Assembly (NCBI GenBank): GCA_903849645.1
Contig: CAINJJ010000036.1
Coordinates: forward strand, 1-64,000
Source: an uncultured Acidobacteriaceae bacterium
Lineage (GTDB): Bacteria; Acidobacteriota; Terriglobia; Terriglobales; Acidobacteriaceae
Direction of reading: 5' to 3'
DNA length: 64,000 nucleotides
Shown in pieces: positions 59,594 to 64,000 of this stretch (within the stretch, counting starts at the first letter, position 1; the number at the start of each line of letters is the position of its first letter). Below the pieces are notes generated by a model, which was not told the DNA's origin, did not search any database, and worked only from the letters and a program-made list of their open reading frames with translations. Position numbers and translations under genes: made by a program.

Positions 59594-60556
59594 ATGCTAT
59601 CGCGCGTTGCCGACAGCCTCTACTGGATGAGCCGCTACCTGGAGCGGGCAGAGAATACAGTGCGCCAGCTCGATGTGACCATGAGCCTGATGCTGGACCC
59701 CGGCGGCACAAGCGCGGAGACCCGCTGGAAGCGGCTGGCCGCCTCGCTGGGCAAGGCTACGGATCTGGACTGGAATGGCGACATGGACGCCATGGCGCGC
59801 ATCCTGGTTTTTGACAATCTGAATCCCGCCTCGGTGACCTTCTGCGTAAACGGCGCGCGAGAGAACGCGCGGCAGGTGCGCGAGGAGATCTCCAGCGAGC
59901 AGTGGCAGCGGCTCAACCGGCTGTTCCACCAGATGCACTCGCCGCACGCGCAGAGTCAGTTCAGCGCCAACATCAACGACTCGCTGACGGCGGTGATTGA
60001 CGGCATCCACCTTTTCAAAGGCGTCAGCGACACGACCATGATTCACGGCCAGGGATGGCAGTTCATCCGCCTGGGCCGCTATCTGGAGCGGGCCTACGCG
60101 ACGGCCACCATGCTGGAGGTCTACCAGCCTTTTCTCTTCAACAAGGACGAGGGCGAGAACTACGGCTACCAGTACCTGGAGCTGGTGGGGCTGCTGCGCT
60201 GCTGCACTTCATTCGAGGCTTACTGCCAGGTGTACACAGCCGATGTGACGGCCGACCGCATTCTGGAGTTCCTGCTGCTCAACCGCGATTTTCCTCATGC
60301 CATCCGCTATTGCGTGGACGGCATTCGGCACGCCATCGAATCGGTGCAGCGCACCGGCGGGCGGCGTCCTCCGGATGAGCTGACCGCGGTGATTGGGCGG
60401 CTTCACGCCATGCTGGGCTACTCCACCATCAACGAGATTCTGGCCGATGACGCAGCCGGATTTCTGCACTTGATCCGCGAGCAGTGCATGCGCATCCATG
60501 AGCTGATTTACCGCTACTATGTGCACTATTCCATCCAGTCCGCGCTGGCCAGCTAA
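59594..60556 (+). CDS. Alpha-E domain protein
   Basis: MLSRVADSLYWMSRYLERAENTVRQLDVTMSLMLD...WQFIRLGRYLERAYATATMLEVY; next to CP-ATP-grasp and transglutaminase-like genes. Confidence 0.95.
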   Translation: MLSRVADSLYWMSRYLERAENTVRQLDVTMSLMLDPGGTSAETRWKRLAASLGKATDLDWNGDMDAMARILVFDNLNPASVTFCVNGARENARQVREEISSEQWQRLNRLFHQMHSPHAQSQFSANINDSLTAVIDGIHLFKGVSDTTMIHGQGWQFIRLGRYLERAYATATMLEVYQPFLFNKDEGENYGYQYLELVGLLRCCTSFEAYCQVYTADVTADRILEFLLLNRDFPHAIRYCVDGIRHAIESVQRTGGRRPPDELTAVIGRLHAMLGYSTINEILADDAAGFLHLIREQCMRIHELIYRYYVHYSIQSALAS

Positions 60557-60568
60557 CGGGGAGCGAGC

Positions 60569-61561
60569 ATGAATTTCTATTCAATCCGGCATCTGACGCG
60601 CTTCCGCTACTCGCAGCCCATCTCCGAGAGCATCATGGAGACGCGCATGCATCCGCGCTCCGACACCAACCAGCACTGCCTGACGTTTTCGCTCTCCGTG
60701 AGCCCGCGGTGCCGGGTCTTCAGCTATCGCGACCACCAGGGCAACAATGTGCAGCACTTTGACATCCCCGGCGAGCACAACCAACTGGTGATTGTGGCCG
60801 AGTCGGTGGTGGAGCAGCAGGTGCTGCCGGACGTACCGGCGTTTCTGTCGCCCGACGCCTGGGGCGCGCTGGACGACCTGGTGGAAGCCGGCGACTACTG
60901 GGAGATGCTGCTGCCCTCGACGTTTGCCGTGGAGACCCCGGCGCTGATCCTGCTGGCCCAGCAGATGGGCGTTACGCGGCGAGACGACCCGCTGATGCTG
61001 GTGCAGGAACTGAACCAGCGGCTGTTTGACTATTTTGACTACGAGCCGCGCTCGACGCGGGTGGACTCGCCCATTGACGAGGCGATTGTCAGCGGCAAGG
61101 GCGTATGCCAGGACTTTGCCCACACCATGATCGCGCTGCTGCGCCATGTGGGCATTCCGGCACGCTATGTCTCCGGATATCTTTACCGCAGCCGGGAGGA
61201 CCACGACCGGTCCACGCCCGACGCTACTCACGCCTGGGTGGACGTGCTGATGCCGCACCTGGGGTGGGTCGGGTTTGACCCCACCAACAACCTGGTGGCC
61301 CATCATCGCCACATCCGCACCGCCGTGGGACGCGATTACGCCGACGTGCCGCCGACGCACGGCGTGTTTCGCGGCCTGACCGACAGTGAACTGTATGTGG
61401 CCGTGCAGGTGGAGGCCGGCGACCAACCGCCCGCCCTTGACCGCAAACTGCCCATTCCAGAGGACTGGTCGGTTTTGGTGGAGCGGGCTCAGCAGCCGCC
61501 GGCGCGGCCCATTCAACTCATCGATTTGCAGCAGATGCAACAGCAGCAACAGCAGCAGTAG
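60569..61561 (+). CDS. Transglutaminase-like protein with poly-Gln C-terminus
   Basis: MNFYSIRHLTRFRYSQPISESIMETRMHPR; catalytic SGKGVCQDFAHTMIALLRHVGIPARYVSGYLY...DATHAWVDVLMPHLGWVGFDPTN; ends LIDLQQMQQQQQQQ*. Confidence 0.94.
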   Translation: MNFYSIRHLTRFRYSQPISESIMETRMHPRSDTNQHCLTFSLSVSPRCRVFSYRDHQGNNVQHFDIPGEHNQLVIVAESVVEQQVLPDVPAFLSPDAWGALDDLVEAGDYWEMLLPSTFAVETPALILLAQQMGVTRRDDPLMLVQELNQRLFDYFDYEPRSTRVDSPIDEAIVSGKGVCQDFAHTMIALLRHVGIPARYVSGYLYRSREDHDRSTPDATHAWVDVLMPHLGWVGFDPTNNLVAHHRHIRTAVGRDYADVPPTHGVFRGLTDSELYVAVQVEAGDQPPALDRKLPIPEDWSVLVERAQQPPARPIQLIDLQQMQQQQQQQ

Positions 61562-61905
61562 CCATGGCTGGAGCCGCGCAAAAGATCGCCGGCGCCGTTC
61601 AGTCCACCGGGGAAACGGAGAAACTTGTTGAATCTTTCGTCAATATCGGACAAGATAAGAGCTACTTCATTTGTGGCGCTTCTCCCCGAAGGCGCCCGAT
61701 ACATGATTTTTCGCTCCGAGCCCATGGTTCAATTTTCCGGGCACAAGTCCTTGCAGCGGAGCAGTCCTTTTCCAACGGTCAGAACCGTGGCCAAGGCAAA
61801 AGCAACCTAAACTCAGGCCTCACCCAGACACGCACACGGGAGACCTGCACAGAACTGCATTTTTATCACAGCAGCGCAAAGCAAGACTTTCTTGGAGGAA
61901 CAGCC

Positions 61906-64000
61906 GTGAAAAGATCCCTGTGGGGATGGATGCTGCTCTGCATCCTTTCCGTCGCCACCCTCGCATCTGCCCAGACTGCAACTACCTCACTTCGCGGCCT
62001 GATCAAGGACTCCAGCGGCGCGCTGGTCCCTGGGGCTTCCGTCACCTTGCTGGACAAAGCCACCGGCAAGTCCTACAACACGGTTTCCAACGCCTCGGGT
62101 CTCTACATTTTCCCCGTTCTGACGCCAACCCGGTACCAGATCACGGTGACATCGCCAGGTTTTGCCACGCTGAACCGGACGGCGGAGTTTCTGGTCAGCC
62201 AGCCGGCCACCATTGATTTTGCCCTCAGCATCAAGGCGGAGGCGGTGACGGTGGACGTGAGCGCGACGGCGCAGACGCTGAACACCACCGACGCCACGCT
62301 GGGCGACTCGGTGGGCAATGAGACCATCCAGGCGCTTCCCATGGATGGGCGCGATCCAATTTCGCTGCTGAGCCTTCAGCCCGGCGTGTTGTTTCTGGGC
62401 GAGTCCATTGACCTCACCGCCAAGACCTCTCCGGGCACGCAGGACAGCCGCCAGGGTTCGGTCTCCGGCAGCCGTTCCGACGAGGGCAACGTGACTCTCG
62501 ACGGCATCGACGACAACGACCAGATCAACGGCTACGCCTTCAATGGGGTGCTTCGCTCCACGCTTGATTCGACCGAAGAGTTCCGCGTGACCACGTCGAA
62601 CGCGAACGCCGATGCGGGCCGCTCGTCGGGCGCGCAGGTCTCGCTGGTGACCAAGAGCGGCACCAACAAGTTCCACGGCTCGCTCTACGAGTACAGCCGC
62701 CCCTCCAACACGGTGGCCAACGACTGGTTCATCAAGGAGCAGCAGCTCTCTTCGGGCCTCCCGAACCGGCCCACCAAGTACATCGTGAATACGTTTGGCG
62801 GCAGTGTCGGCGGTCCGGCGCTGAAAGACCGCCTCTTCTTCTTCTACAACTACGAAGGGCAGCGACTGGCCACCAACCAGACCGTGTCGGCCATTACGCC
62901 CTCGGCCACCTTCCTCAACAAGCAGCTCGGCTATTTTGCCCAGGACGGCTCGACCGTCATGCTGGATGAAGCTCAAATTGCCAAGCTGGATGCCGGCTGC
63001 ACACTGTGCGCAACGCCTGGCGTGAATCAGGCCATCCTCTCCTATCTGGGAACCGAGCCCGCGGCCACCGTCCTGGGCGGCGGGGACGGCATCAACAACG
63101 GCTCGCTCAACTTCAGCTCGCCCGCACCGCAGAGACTGAATACCAACATTGGAAAGATCGACTACAACCTGAGTTCCAAGTTGCATCTGTTTGTCCGCGG
63201 CAACCTGCAAAAGGACGTGGCCACGGGCGCGCAGAATCTGCCCGGCCAGCCCGCCTCTTCCTTCCTTGAGGACAACACGAAGGGCATCGCGGGCGGCGCG
63301 ACATATACGCCCACCTCCTCCATCGTCAACGACCTTCGCTACGCGTACACGCGGCAGGGCTACTCCAGCGCCGGCGTGGGCAAGGGCGACTATGTCTTTG
63401 TCCGCTTTCTGCAGCAGCCCACTTCGCACTCCCGCAGCTCGATTGTGGCCGTGCCGCTGAACACCATTGTGGACAGCCTGAGCATTACCAAGGGAAGCCA
63501 CAGCATCTCGCTGGGCGGTAACTGGCGGATGGTCGAGAACAACACCAGCAACGACACCAGTTCCTATGACGGCGCCAGCACCAATCCCTCCTTCCTGAGC
63601 GGCACAGATGCCCCCAAGCCCAACAAGACGCTGGGCCTGCCCGCGGTGGCCAGCGGCTATGTAACATCGTTCAACTACGCCTATGCCACCATCGTCGGCG
63701 ATGTGGCGGAACGTGACGCTGTTGCCAACTACGTGGTGACCGGGGCAACGCAGGCAACTGTCCTGCCGGATGGCAAGGCCATCAGCCGCCACTTCAAGTC
63801 CAACGAGTTTGAGTACTACCTGCAAGACTCCTGGCGCATCCGGCCGAACCTCACCATTACCGGAGGCATCCGCCACTCCCTGCTGCAGACTCCCTATGAG
63901 ACCAAGGGACAGCAGATTGCGCCCACGGTCGACACGCACAAGTGGTTCCTGGACCGCGGAGCAGCCGCAGCCAAGGGCCAGGTGAACCAGCCCGACCTGC
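61906..64000 (+). CDS. TonB-dependent receptor with carboxypeptidase-regulatory-like domain (truncated by window end)
   Basis: Open frame to window end, so absent from the ORF track. GTG start reads MKRSLWGWMLLCILSVATLASAQTATTSLRGLIKDSSGALVPGASVTLLDKATGKSYNTVSNASGLYIFPVLTPTRYQITVTSPGF; RBS-like ttggaggaa. Confidence 0.9.
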   Translation, partial: MKRSLWGWMLLCILSVATLASAQTATTSLRGLIKDSSGALVPGASVTLLDKATGKSYNTVSNASGLYIFPVLTPTRYQITVTSPGFATLNRTAEFLVSQPATIDFALSIKAEAVTVDVSATAQTLNTTDATLGDSVGNETIQALPMDGRDPISLLSLQPGVLFLGESIDLTAKTSPGTQDSRQGSVSGSRSDEGNVTLDGIDDNDQINGYAFNGVLRSTLDSTEEFRVTTSNANADAGRSSGAQVSLVTKSGTNKFHGSLYEYSRPSNTVANDWFIKEQQLSSGLPNRPTKYIVNTFGGSVGGPALKDRLFFFYNYEGQRLATNQTVSAITPSATFLNKQLGYFAQDGSTVMLDEAQIAKLDAGCTLCATPGVNQAILSYLGTEPAATVLGGGDGINNGSLNFSSPAPQRLNTNIGKIDYNLSSKLHLFVRGNLQKDVATGAQNLPGQPASSFLEDNTKGIAGGATYTPTSSIVNDLRYAYTRQGYSSAGVGKGDYVFVRFLQQPTSHSRSSIVAVPLNTIVDSLSITKGSHSISLGGNWRMVENNTSNDTSSYDGASTNPSFLSGTDAPKPNKTLGLPAVASGYVTSFNYAYATIVGDVAERDAVANYVVTGATQATVLPDGKAISRHFKSNEFEYYLQDSWRIRPNLTITGGIRHSLLQTPYETKGQQIAPTVDTHKWFLDRGAAAAKGQVNQPDL

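Noticed and set aside
61513-61725. Small ORF ending CCCCCCCICCKSMS as a cysteine-rich peptide
   Set aside because: The Cys run is simply the antisense of the CAG/CAA poly-Gln tract.
1-64000. Defence island, prophage or integrative element
   Set aside because: No integrase, transposase, toxin-antitoxin, restriction-modification or phage structural genes recognised; both tRNA genes lack adjacent integrase genes.

Overview
GC-rich chromosomal window. Gene content suggests Acidobacteriota (carboxypeptidase-regulatory-domain TonB receptors, TPR plus CRTAC1/FG-GAP pair, many secreted S9/S46/S15 peptidases); this lineage call is inference. Left end: translation/transcription block tuf(3' end)-rpmG-tRNA-Trp-secE-nusG-rplK. 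A very strong hairpin follows rplK, then yceD/DUF177-rpmF-plsX, and rplA-rplJ-rplL-rpoB do not follow. Middle: carbohydrate-utilisation genes (TonB receptor, GH36, SDR, PocR-AraC regulator, MDR dehydrogenase, LacI regulator), a CoA-transferase and enoyl-CoA hydratase, and a GH44 lipoprotein. Next is a compact run with mtnP, a PfkB kinase, dapF, an LD-carboxypeptidase, mpl and plsC. Then come an SPFH/NfeD pair, tRNA-Leu, two half-size EamA transporters, an enolase-superfamily enzyme and S46/S15 hydrolases. Right end: glutamine synthetase homologue, then circularly permuted ATP-grasp, alpha-E and transglutaminase-like genes, then a second TonB receptor running off the window. No transposase, integrase, phage or CRISPR was found. 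Most unusual signals: (1) a dispersed family of short arrays with constant 7-8 bp period but different unit sequences, mostly starting directly at stop codons and often as two inverted arms; (2) three copies of a two-hairpin REP-like element; (3) an ATP-grasp/alpha-E/transglutaminase amidoligase-type locus near a GS homologue, the transglutaminase ending in poly-Gln; (4) an unlisted 58-aa small membrane ORF coupled to an ABC permease; (5) rplK separated from rplA.
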